NCBI GenBank assembly: GCA_022760475.1
Contig: JALEFZ010000035.1
Location: 124,001 to 188,000, forward strand
Source: Bacteroidia bacterium
GTDB taxonomy: Bacteria > Bacteroidota > Bacteroidia > J057
Length of the DNA stretch: 64,000 bases
Direction: 5' to 3'
The position numbers and the translations under genes were made by a program. Every line of letters starts with the position of its first letter. The stretch's first letter is position 1. The notes below the pieces were generated by a model. That model searched no databases. It saw only the letters and a program-made list of their open reading frames with translations, and was not told the DNA's origin. Of this stretch, positions 29,301-36,138 are shown piece by piece.

Positions 29301-30198
29301 CGCCGTTAACGCCATAAGTTCCACTGCCACTATAGGTAGTGGTCCATGCTGTTGACCCATTGTCATTTTGGGTTCCATTGGACAGGCTGAAGCCTTCATC
29401 CCAATCACAGCTGGCTGTAGATGGGTTGGGGGTAGCTCCGGCATTGTTGTATCCTGCCTGGTAGTTTTGATTTACCTGGCTATGGTTCAGTTCAGTGTTG
29501 TAAATGGCCACCATATACATATCTCCCAACCACGAACGGTCGAGAGAATACTCGTTACCCAGCAAGAAAGAATGCGAGGAAAACCAGTTGGCAAAGTTCC
29601 CTGTATTGGTATTGGTTGCTACCTGGGAACCATTTACATAAATTCTTTGTACACCATTGAAGTCTCGGGTCATCACAACATGCTGAACCTGAGTAGAACT
29701 CGGGTTACCTGCCTGAAGTTCATTGCTGGTTCCGTTGTTGTTGTTGGTTCCGGTTCTCAAGCGAAACGAATAATCGTTTCCCTGTTGACCCATGGTGAAG
29801 TTTCTGTAGCTTGTGCTGTAGGAGAATGAAACAATTCTAGCTGGACCAGACTGCGTAGTATTTGCAGGTTTGACCCAGGCTTCGATTGTGATTTCACCGG
29901 TTGAATTACATGCGTTCAGAATCTTGGTTGCAGCACCAGCAGCACTTTCGATGACAGTATTGCCCGTAAAGGTAATACCACCACCTGAAATCCAACTGGT
30001 TCGGGAGGTGTTGTAGATAGAAAGGTTAAGCGCTGATCCATAGCCCGAGACATCGTGGACTGTGGAGCCGCTACCTTCCGTAAAGGGATAGAGTGCCACT
30101 AAGTTTGAGGTAACACGGCCTGATGGTTGAGACCAGGCGGGGGATACCGTCAGGTAAAGCAGCACCGCAAGGATGATGTAAGCGTACCTGTTATTCAT
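23362..30198 (-). CDS. Giant secreted mosaic protein (LamG, GEVED, PA14, PKD-like, dockerin-like)
   Basis: A 2278-residue exported protein with a signal peptide (residues 1-23). In order: a LamG/concanavalin-type domain (about 30-255); SprB-like and PKD-like repeats; a GEVED domain (about 1178-1290, ending GEVEDYEF); a PA14 domain (about 1328-1450, with SDDGSKLYIDG); a PKD-like domain (about 1620-1720); and a C-terminal dockerin-like pair of calcium loops (about 2190-2245, DLDVNGVTDGLD). Several modules occur two or three times, for example the block that starts with GG-I-G and leads to IEYxW (about residues 580, 1500 and 1735). It is probably a surface or released carbohydrate-binding or adhesive protein. 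It has no recognisable T9SS sorting domain; it ends instead in an acidic tail (DSDHDEDYGTDD). Confidence 0.85.
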   Translation of the reverse strand: MNNRYAYIILAVLLYLTVSPAWSQPSGRVTSNLVALYPFTEGSGSTVHDVSGYGSALNLSIYNTSRTSWISGGGITFTGNTVIESAAGAATKILNACNSTGEITIEAWVKPANTTQSGPARIVSFSYSTSYRNFTMGQQGNDYSFRLRTGTNNNNGTSNELQAGNPSSTQVQHVVMTRDFNGVQRIYVNGSQVATNTNTGNFANWFSSHSFLLGNEYSLDRSWLGDMYMVAIYNTELNHSQVNQNYQAGYNNAGATPNPSTASCDWDEGFSLSNGTQNDNGSTAWTTTYSGSGTYGVNGGYFQGNYLSSELVWTSEVVDISSTGTGHINLKARSLGSMETADYIKMYYKIDGGSEVLFAEKYDNFNSNNYEQFSTGNLNGNTLQLVVKMYNTASDEYHKIDDVEINCGSSSGSIIPPSAPTCNSGDLLWQASVSVNGSSVSASPRLKESNNTSYTMFDGNLPSAFNGPVEVEIAEAISWDGYDSRLNVNQPYEQWRIVFLKNNVVQWSSNYTDDLADNVKSAEWSGDLGSATLPNGADKIIIAHIGDNTYGNGSTGNSANSVVPTSVCISYDPIVCDNLTSGGQISGDESFCGSYNPGNITSVMLPSGGSGAIEYVWLYAHEPIAANASNGIMIPNSNSPTYNPGTITQTTYYRRCARRAGCTVYAGESNDIIKEVITPPSALVSTTDPDCANNSGEITFTFADNADRSTIMFSMDGGNTYPLSVADNSGSASFTNVNPGSYDLYVKWGDGDCPSSLGQYTINPPTNDSKLTVSISSTGGSLAVRQEHELVNMKNSTGCSPSQPERIIWMDNILNNILNGGGNDKKYWAVSPGGTLTEYTNGTARLIGEISNVYDPTYKFDIDVTLSDYNTSAPNNSPKGATCNSIAFDDVNFTYYESFSGSFTGKGPLAGGLISIDRKGESWQNGFGANLFTSEFGASSWFNIHIISNPTSGGNFHSSNGDFNLTLDPITRDVEACTSTELTANVLSGQSNGITFSWAGPNGFSASTPTVNVTETGTYIVTVTKNGCSVSDTIGVTISNDLPPVVSVSSTPPSCNMSNGEVTFTFPAVSYRTFIEFSIDGGLTYPLRVSDTVGSASFTGLAAGQYDVWVRWGNDECPVSLGWEDISNCFNKDFGDAPACYGVAEHKYRAGISIGSLWDGEASSAFSNDAQGDDNGATDDEDGVTFVNGATGAPGETKQVIVTVLQSVDNDDFIKAWIDFDGNCSFDADEVIIDNFEVLKDPNPQTFTFTYTVPADAAPCRTYARFRFASDAACTPTGSENNGEVEDYEFNIDCNLSLSLDPVNIECGDTSAVLVANVSGAIPAMNGVNFDYFETSSLSVLPDFSTLTAAKSGMTDNFDISVRDRDDDFAFDFNGYINIMSAGQYTFYTSSDDGSKLYIDGVQVVDNDGLHSNQERSGTVTLTEGYHEIRVTFFERGGQQVLQVQYEGPGVVKQLIPNNKLFKNLESTVSYAWTGPNGFSSTEQNPEIREPGQYILTVTDSTSGCSVADTVTVTNSGATPITDGGEIGPDQYLCGSPFMPDTIKSLRDPVNPGGNIEYRWLVSEDPNSPVETWWVKDGFNDPFFAFPGGIKKSCWFIRQSRNCDSTAWASSNIAAVITRHQPRPSFTLNYDGGNTCASAAAPLTVKFDARKWGSRSNVYTWYFPGSDDTDGELQGPADPTDQRAVSVQTTYSAPGTYEAYLTIAWKDIPGTPTCDSTIVLTFNIDDCGGCDNVTDAGIITGNQAGCAQPFTTAPIGGPPATGGAGGSIEYFWIYTVDPYLPPAMWSQVPNGVGTDKEYITPSDLLGPLDTTTYFIRCVKRTTCDAHIESNVVVIEVDPTVRQKCTSFEIDSLGYSLRLPGLDFGSNTDTYTWTGREGKLTTYEDGSAKLEGLIENVGNANLKFYVSFELSSVMDWMQWQNDTAARGGDYESNILGDAFTHTTWDYYTIDVNNSVLAGYGFFQNDTLYPTNTGLTQVGIGANAENLNYGIFSTFDFASTSGKYSGTASFKQDFDECVDVCPGQPRVSARVMLNAAFNTNDGEMTPQLGPNRFLAQSQPFGVWGYNGSEMIDSADYATNPVMNDIVTWVLIELRTKDQILELQGRQAGLLLRDGNVIGTDLKSLVELPVNPDTEYYIAVKTLGYFGVLTDVPKAKLGRVLTVDFTKHSSTFQLYDQNVDPSLMEIVPGVYGLIEGDAIGEGNVDGPDIQDILNNFGLVGQYATDLDVNGVTDGLDIQRALLNLFMKTNMLDHTTVAPVVEKYMYNEYKDSDHDEDYGTDD

Positions 30199-30741
30199 TA
30201 TTAATACCCATGTTTACAAAACAATGTTCCATTGGTTGTCCTGGCCACTGGGCCATTCAACCATGGTTTAATAATCGGATGAAAATCCATCCTAACAGGT
30301 TAAAGTATGTTGATCCTAATAAAATAGGACAGGTAAGAATGAGTGCAAATAGTTAAGTAAAGCGTCTGTCGATAACGGTTTATTTATCGCAGATACTGCA
30401 ATTTGTTAAATTTTAGGCAGATTAACCAACCACTCTGGACTAAAAAAAAACGTAATATTTCACCCAAAACTTAAATTGATTATCCATTATTTACGATTTT
30501 CGAATAGAATATTTTTCCGACTTTTTTTGAGACACCATTTAACAACAAATTAACCGAATAAGGAAGGGCTATAAATTCTTGCTTATTGTCTGATTACGAA
30601 GGATTTTTAACAATAGGCCATAGATAAACTGAACATTCATTCAATTTAAAAAACTTTTCATTTCAGCCTCCTCAAACATCTTCGATAGCATTTACATAAA
30701 ATTCATTTTTCGAAATATCAATATATTTTTCTTTTACCGTA
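30199..30741. other. AT-rich intergenic region upstream of the giant protein gene
   Basis: No gene that I can support. It presumably carries the promoter of the giant secreted protein (minus strand). It contains runs of A and T but no hairpin or repeat that stands out. Confidence 0.4.
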
Positions 30742-30876
30742 ATGGATCAACTGTTAAAACTGGCGTTTGGATGGTATGAATGCTATATGAGTTTCCTGCA
30801 GGATTTGTATTTGAATGAACAACATTTATCGGTAAGAGGCATCAATCAGGCGATGATCAAAAAAAGCTCCTTTTAA
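30742..30876 (+). CDS. Small ORF, 44 residues, unproven
   Basis: ATG to TAA in an otherwise empty AT-rich gap, encoding 44 residues with an aromatic, mildly hydrophobic N-terminal half (LAFGWYECYMSFLQDLYL) and a basic end. No ribosome-binding site or terminator is visible. It may be a real microprotein or chance; I see no family. Confidence 0.2.
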   Translation: MDQLLKLAFGWYECYMSFLQDLYLNEQHLSVRGINQAMIKKSSF

Positions 30877-30992
30877 GTTTTAATTGAATTATAAAAGCCT
30901 AAAGTGTCATTTATACAAAATAGATTAATAGCGATGTTTTAAAGAAGAGAATTTATATATTGAACAGCCGAAACCACCTACTTCTATTATTT

Positions 30993-31907
30993 ATGCATAA
31001 GAATCCTATCTCAAGAAGAGATTTTGTCAAAGGTGCCGCCATCACCGGACTTGGCCTCTCACTCAACATTTCCTTACCATCTTGTATGACCCAAACTGAT
31101 AATCCCTATCTGGGAAATATTGGACTTCAACTTTGGACGTTAAGAAATCAATTAAAAGTCGATCCCAAAGCAAGTCTCCAGAAGGTAAAAGAAGCTGGAT
31201 ATGTACAGGTAGAACCCACCAGGCTAAATGAGTGTATGGACCTGCTCCCTTACATCAAAGACTTTGGACTCAAACTTGAGAGCACCCACTTCAATTGGGC
31301 TTATATCACCGAAAGATGGGACTTACAAGACAATCCTCCTTTGTTTAAGTCTTTTGACCACCTCCTCGAATTAGCTCACAAAGCTGGATTGAATTCCCTT
31401 ATTTTTGGGTATTGGAAACCAGAGGAACGAAGCAAACTGGATGACTACAAAAAACTTGCTGACCAACTAAATGCTGCAGGCGAGAAATGCAAAAATGCAG
31501 GTATGCAGTTGGGCTACCACAACCACAGTTTTGAGTTCGAACCAATGGACAGCAGTACAGGCTTTGATACCTTGATAGAACGAACTGAGGCAGATTTGTT
31601 AAAGTTCGAACTGGACGTATTTTGGAGTTCTATTGCGGGCATTCCCCCCCTGGAAATGATGAAAAAACTGGATGGAAGGATGACATGGCTGCACCTGAAG
31701 GACAAACTACAGGGTACCCAGGATGTCTATGACAATGGTAAAGTTCCTGAAAAGGCGTTTCAGCCTCTTGGGAAGGGAGTCCTGGACCTTGCAAGCATCA
31801 TTAAGGCAGCTCCCGGTTTTGGGGTCAAAAACTGCATTGTCGAACAGGATCATTCTCCTGAAATCTTTAATGACCTGAATGTCAGCATGAATTACCTCAA
31901 AGGGTAA
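30993..31907 (+). CDS. Sugar isomerase/epimerase-like TIM barrel, Tat exported
   Basis: A 304-residue member of the xylose-isomerase-like TIM-barrel family (sugar phosphate isomerase/epimerase). The N terminus has a twin-arginine signal: SRRDFVKG then a hydrophobic stretch, ending near the LPSC sequence, so the enzyme is folded before export and acts in the periplasm. Metal and substrate residues lie in YHNHSFEF, FELDVFW, WLHLKD and VEQDH. I chose ATG 30993, which starts the Tat peptide; an upstream in-frame TTG (30960) would place odd residues ahead of it. It begins a five-gene run on one strand that includes a DUF1080 protein, a second TIM barrel and a GMC oxidoreductase pair. In that setting it is probably a 3-keto sugar isomerase, epimerase or lyase. 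Confidence 0.85.
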   Translation: MHKNPISRRDFVKGAAITGLGLSLNISLPSCMTQTDNPYLGNIGLQLWTLRNQLKVDPKASLQKVKEAGYVQVEPTRLNECMDLLPYIKDFGLKLESTHFNWAYITERWDLQDNPPLFKSFDHLLELAHKAGLNSLIFGYWKPEERSKLDDYKKLADQLNAAGEKCKNAGMQLGYHNHSFEFEPMDSSTGFDTLIERTEADLLKFELDVFWSSIAGIPPLEMMKKLDGRMTWLHLKDKLQGTQDVYDNGKVPEKAFQPLGKGVLDLASIIKAAPGFGVKNCIVEQDHSPEIFNDLNVSMNYLKG

Positions 31908-31958
31908 GTTGAACCTGACTATAATCATTTCAAATAAACTTAGCAAAAACCAAACAGC

Positions 31959-32738
31959 ATGTTGAAGAATTTTCTTTGTGTAGCCTTCATGATTTCAGGC
32001 TTTTCAATCGGGTGCGCCCAAATTACTGATGGAAAAATTACAACACCAGAACCGACTGAAGTATGGGAACCACAACCCAGAGTAGTAAGTCCAGGTGAAG
32101 CAAAAACCAAAAGTGCCCCATCAGATGCCATTGTACTATTTGATGGCAAAAATTTGGATCAGTGGTGCTATTCACAATCTGAATACGGCCCTTCCAGCCC
32201 TGACAAACAGGCAGGCTGGGAAGTGAAAGATGGGGTCATGACCGTCGTTCCTGGTGCCAAGCACATCGCGACCAAAAAGAAGTTTGGAAGCATGCAACTA
32301 CACATTGAGTGGAAAACACCTGAGGTAACCCAAGGCAAAGGACAGGACAATGGAAATAGTGGTGTCTTTTTCCAACAAAAATATGAGTTGCAGATATTAG
32401 GGAACTACAAAAATAAGACCTACGCCAACGGTCAGGCAGGCTCAATTTACAAGCAAAGCATGCCATTGGTAAATGCCAGCCGCCCAAAGGAAGAGTGGCA
32501 ATCTTATGATGTCATCTATATGGCACCCGAATTCAACGAAGATGGCATAAAGGTAAAATCAGCATTTATCACGGTCTTCCACAATGGGGTATTGGTGCAA
32601 AACCATACAGAAATCAAAGGGACAACTGAATACATAGGTATGCCTAAAAACAACGCCCATGGAAAAGGTCCTCTTTGCCTTCAAGACCACGGCAATAAGG
32701 TCAGCTATAGAAACATTTGGGTAAGGGAACTAAAGTAA
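31959..32738 (+). CDS. DUF1080 protein (3-keto-glycoside hydrolase family)
   Basis: A 259-residue exported protein of the DUF1080 family, a LamG-like beta-jelly-roll. Family landmarks are visible: IVLFDGKNLDQW near residue 51, WEVKDGVMTV near 87, GNSGVFF near 127 and GPLCLQDHG near 240. A signal peptide ends in FSIGCAQ; Cys19 may be lipidated or cleavage may fall after CAQ. Some family members are reported to cleave 3-keto-glycosides by an elimination route. Upstream and downstream genes (TIM barrels, GMC oxidoreductase) fit that role. The start at 31959 is 51 bases after the previous stop, and the next gene starts six bases after this stop. Confidence 0.85.
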   Translation: MLKNFLCVAFMISGFSIGCAQITDGKITTPEPTEVWEPQPRVVSPGEAKTKSAPSDAIVLFDGKNLDQWCYSQSEYGPSSPDKQAGWEVKDGVMTVVPGAKHIATKKKFGSMQLHIEWKTPEVTQGKGQDNGNSGVFFQQKYELQILGNYKNKTYANGQAGSIYKQSMPLVNASRPKEEWQSYDVIYMAPEFNEDGIKVKSAFITVFHNGVLVQNHTEIKGTTEYIGMPKNNAHGKGPLCLQDHGNKVSYRNIWVRELK

Positions 32739-32744
32739 ATTCCT

Positions 32745-33617
32745 ATGAAAAGAAGGACTGCCATTCGAAACTTTGCCAAAGGGATTGGGATAGGATCCCT
32801 TCTCCCATCAGTTGCCATTGGGGTACAAGGACTTGAGCAATTAAATGTAGGGGCGGATACAAATATCAATCACTCTGTATGCCGTTGGTGCTACGAGGAC
32901 ATTCCGTTGGAAGCCTTTTGTGAAGCTGCACAGGACATGGGGATCAGCTCTATAGAATTGACCACCGTAGATGAATGGCCTGTGCTTCAAAAATACAAGC
33001 TGAGTTGTGCCATGGCAACCCATAAGGAATTCAGCCTTACCAAAGGGTTTAATGACACATCCAATCATGGGCTTCTTCACAAGCAATACCTGAAACTTGT
33101 AGACCAGGCAGCAGAAGCAGGTTTGAAAAATGTCATTGTCTTTTCAGGAAATAGAAATGGATTGAGCGACGAGGATGGCATTGAAAACTGTGCCATTGGA
33201 CTGGAAAAAGTTCTTAAACATGCACAAAAGAAAGGCATAACCATCATGATGGAACTCCTCAACAGCAAGGTCGACCACAAGGATTATCAATGTGATCATA
33301 CTGACTGGGGTGTTGCGCTAGCGAAAAAGATGGGGCATGAGAATTTCAAATTGCTGTATGACATCTACCATATGCAGATCATGGAAGGGGACATCATTGC
33401 AACCATTCGCGCAAACAAAGACTATATCGGTCATTACCACACCGGAGGTGTACCGGGAAGACATGAAATCAATTCCAGTCAGGAGTTGAATTATCCTGCC
33501 ATTATGAAGGCCATAGTGGAAAGTGGTTTTGATGGTTTTGTTGCTCAGGAATTTATCCCTACAAAAAAAGAAAAACTTGCGTCCCTCAGGGAAGGCATTG
33601 CCATTTGCAATGTTTAA
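32745..33617 (+). CDS. Hydroxypyruvate isomerase-like TIM barrel, Tat signal
   Basis: A 290-residue TIM-barrel isomerase of the hydroxypyruvate isomerase/xylose-isomerase-like group. The N terminus has a twin-arginine-like signal (MKRRTAIRNF, then a hydrophobic stretch). The metal-binding carboxylates and histidines are visible: MMELLNSK, LLYDIYHMQ, GHYHTGGVPGRHEI and VAQEFIP. It resembles Hyi-type enzymes more than epimerases, but the gene order points to a keto-sugar rather than hydroxypyruvate. It follows the DUF1080 gene by six bases and precedes the GMC oxidoreductase by 38, so one operon is likely. Confidence 0.82.
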   Translation: MKRRTAIRNFAKGIGIGSLLPSVAIGVQGLEQLNVGADTNINHSVCRWCYEDIPLEAFCEAAQDMGISSIELTTVDEWPVLQKYKLSCAMATHKEFSLTKGFNDTSNHGLLHKQYLKLVDQAAEAGLKNVIVFSGNRNGLSDEDGIENCAIGLEKVLKHAQKKGITIMMELLNSKVDHKDYQCDHTDWGVALAKKMGHENFKLLYDIYHMQIMEGDIIATIRANKDYIGHYHTGGVPGRHEINSSQELNYPAIMKAIVESGFDGFVAQEFIPTKKEKLASLREGIAICNV

Positions 33618-33655
33618 ACCCTCCATTTTTTTAACTACTACTATCAATAATCAAC

Positions 33656-35374
33656 ATGAGTGAAATATTAGGAAAGGCTAAAGCTGCAAATACTTATGAC
33701 GCCATAGTGATTGGCTCAGGAATCAGCGGAGGCTGGGCAGCTAAAGAGCTTTGCGAAAAGGGACTAAAAACCCTGGTTCTTGAAAGAGGCCGCAATGTAA
33801 AACATGTCATTGACTATCCCACTGCCACCAAAAGGCCATGGGAGTTCGAGCATGCAGGCAAGGTCCCCGAGGACGAGGTAAAAAAACACTACGACAAACA
33901 GGTAAGACAAGGTGGAGCTTTTAACCAAGGATCAAAGCACTTCTGGGTCAAAGATGATGAGCATCCCTATTCAGAAAAAAAACGCTTTGACTGGTTGAGA
34001 GGATATCATGTAGGGGGTCGCTCTATCATCTGGGGGCGTCAATCATATCGCTGGAGTCAAATGGATTTTGAATCCAATGAACGTGAGGGAATCGCCGTAC
34101 CCTGGCCTGTAACTTACAAGGAGCTTGCTCCTTGGTATGATTATGTAGAAGGCTTTGCAGGTATCAATGGACAGAAGGAAGGACTAAGGCAGTTGCCCGA
34201 CGGAAATTTCTTACCTCCCATGGAGATGAACTGCCTGGAAAAGCACGTCAAGGATAGCATTGCCACCAACTTTGATGACAGGCTGATGACCATTGGTAGA
34301 AGTGCCAACCTTACAAAGGCCCACAATGGACGTACTCCTTGTCAATACCGCAACCTTTGCGTTCGTGGGTGTCCTTATGGGGCTTACTTCAGCAGCCAAT
34401 CCTCTACCCTACCCGCAGCAGAAGCTACTGGAAACTTAACCCTCAGACCTAACTCCATTGTATCCGAGATCGTAGTAGACAAAAACACCGGGCTTGCCAC
34501 AGGTGTTCGCGTCATGGATGCAGAAAGCAAGGAGGTCATGGAGTTTTATTCTAAAATTGTATTCTCTTGTGCTTCGACCTTTGGATCAACACTGATTCTG
34601 ATGAATTCCAAGTCAGACATTCACCCTGAGGGTATTGGAGCAAGCAGCGGCGAGCTGGGACATAACATCATGGACCACCATTTCCGCGCCGGAGCTGAAG
34701 GAAAATATGATGGCTTCAAAGACAAATACTACAAAGGCAGAAGGCCTAATGGGATCTATGTACCGAGATTTAGGAACCTTCCCTGGAATCCAGCCTCCAA
34801 AATGAAAGACTTTATCAGAGGATATGGATACCAAGGAAGTGCCAGCAGGGATAACTGGTCCGATGCCATTCCTGAAATGGGATTTGGTGCTGACTTTAAG
34901 GAGCAGTTGAAGCAACCTGGGCAGTGGAGCATGGGCCTAAATGGCTTTGGTGAGATTCTACCTTATCACGAAAACAAGGTCACTCTGAATACCGAAGTGC
35001 TCGATAAGTACGGGATGCCTACCCTGACTTTCGATGTAGAACTCAAGGAGAATGAGTTGAACATGCGTAAGGACATGTCTGCCCAAGCAGCAGAAATCCT
35101 TGAAGCCGCTGGCTTCAAAGATGTCAAGCCTTATGATAAGGAATATTACCCCGGAAACGGAATTCACGAAATGGGAACTGCCCGCATGGGTCGCAGCCCC
35201 AAAACTTCGGTTCTCAACAAGTGGAATCAGGTTTGGGATTGTAAGAATGTGTTTGTGACTGATGGTTCCTTCATGACTTCCGCAGCATGTCAGAATCCTT
35301 CATTGACCTACATGGCATTTACAGCAAGAGCAGTAGATCATGCCGTTAAGGAACTCAACAAGGGAAATTTGTAA
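33656..35374 (+). CDS. GMC-family FAD oxidoreductase (sugar 3-dehydrogenase type)
   Basis: A 572-residue flavoprotein. The FAD motif GSGISGG follows the first strand (about residues 17-26), with VLERGR as the ribose-binding strand end. The C-terminal substrate half has HEMGTARMG (catalytic H504) and CQNPSLTYMAF (N547). A cysteine cluster, C229-x5-C235-x3-C239, resembles the iron-sulfur binding motif of membrane-bound FAD-dependent glucose and glucoside 3-dehydrogenases. These have a small Tat-exported partner, and exactly such a gene comes next. The protein has no signal peptide itself; in those relatives the small subunit carries the large one through the Tat system. I infer oxidation of a sugar or glycoside at C3. 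Length fits the family. Confidence 0.9.
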   Translation: MSEILGKAKAANTYDAIVIGSGISGGWAAKELCEKGLKTLVLERGRNVKHVIDYPTATKRPWEFEHAGKVPEDEVKKHYDKQVRQGGAFNQGSKHFWVKDDEHPYSEKKRFDWLRGYHVGGRSIIWGRQSYRWSQMDFESNEREGIAVPWPVTYKELAPWYDYVEGFAGINGQKEGLRQLPDGNFLPPMEMNCLEKHVKDSIATNFDDRLMTIGRSANLTKAHNGRTPCQYRNLCVRGCPYGAYFSSQSSTLPAAEATGNLTLRPNSIVSEIVVDKNTGLATGVRVMDAESKEVMEFYSKIVFSCASTFGSTLILMNSKSDIHPEGIGASSGELGHNIMDHHFRAGAEGKYDGFKDKYYKGRRPNGIYVPRFRNLPWNPASKMKDFIRGYGYQGSASRDNWSDAIPEMGFGADFKEQLKQPGQWSMGLNGFGEILPYHENKVTLNTEVLDKYGMPTLTFDVELKENELNMRKDMSAQAAEILEAAGFKDVKPYDKEYYPGNGIHEMGTARMGRSPKTSVLNKWNQVWDCKNVFVTDGSFMTSAACQNPSLTYMAFTARAVDHAVKELNKGNL

Positions 35375-35396
35375 AACTGAAAAAAGAAATTCTAAC

Positions 35397-35996
35397 ATGA
35401 ATAGAAGAGATGCAATAAAGAAAAGCATGTTGATGACAGGCGTGGTCCTGTCAGCTTCAACCATCACTGCTATCCTGTCCGGTTGTCAGCCGGACGGAAC
35501 GGCCAGTACATGGACACCTCAAGCATTGGATCAAAATCAAGCAAATTTGCTGTCAGATCTATGTGAGAGCATTTTACCTGCGACGGATACTCCTGGAGCC
35601 ATAGACCTTGGCGTACCGAAGTTTATCGATGATATGGTCGCCAATTATATGAATGAAAAGCACCGTAAACAGTTCATCGAAGGATTGGATAAAGTCAATG
35701 CAGATGCCCAAAGCAAGCATGGCAAAGATTATCTTAGCCTGGAAGAAGCTGAAAAGATGGAGATGTTGACTGCCTATGACAAAGAATCCTACAACTTCAA
35801 CATGAAGTGGAAAAACAAAGTCAGGCCAAAAGATTTGGTTTCACCATTCTTCGGTAAACTGAAGGGATTGACCATGACCGGTTACTTCACCACGGAGGTA
35901 GGGGCTTCTCAAGTCCTGAAATATGATTATGTGCCCGGCGGATACAGCGGCTGTATTCCTGTTGAGGAAGTTGGTGGCGCCTGGGTAAACGCCTAA
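35397..35996 (+). CDS. Gluconate 2-dehydrogenase subunit 3-like small subunit
   Basis: A 199-residue protein of the gluconate 2-dehydrogenase subunit 3 family, with a Tat-type N terminus (MNRRDAIKKS then a hydrophobic stretch, ending ILSGC, a possible lipobox). Landmarks: LLSDLCESILPATDTPGA, PKFIDDMV and the C-terminal VPGGYSGCIPV. It is the known partner of GMC oxidoreductases such as FAD-dependent glucoside 3-dehydrogenase, needed for maturation and export. It starts 23 bases after the GMC stop. I use ATG 35397, because the frame open upstream lies inside the GMC gene. A terminator follows, closing the operon. Confidence 0.9.
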   Translation: MNRRDAIKKSMLMTGVVLSASTITAILSGCQPDGTASTWTPQALDQNQANLLSDLCESILPATDTPGAIDLGVPKFIDDMVANYMNEKHRKQFIEGLDKVNADAQSKHGKDYLSLEEAEKMEMLTAYDKESYNFNMKWKNKVRPKDLVSPFFGKLKGLTMTGYFTTEVGASQVLKYDYVPGGYSGCIPVEEVGGAWVNA

Positions 35997-36018
35997 ATCA
36001 AGAATAAAATTTATATAA

Positions 36019-36057
36019 TGGTTCGTCCTGTAAACTGGGGCGAACCATTTTTCTTTT
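36019..36057 (+). terminator. Terminator of the sugar-oxidation operon
   Basis: ATGGTTCG pairs with CGAACCAT around a 14-base loop, followed by TTTTTCTTTTT. It ends the run 30993-35996. Confidence 0.8.
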
Positions 36058-36138
36058 TGGGGCAAGGAAGTAATTCTTAGATGAAGAATCATCAAACAAT
36101 GGGATTAAATTTTCCAAAATTACCTGTACCTTGGCCAC

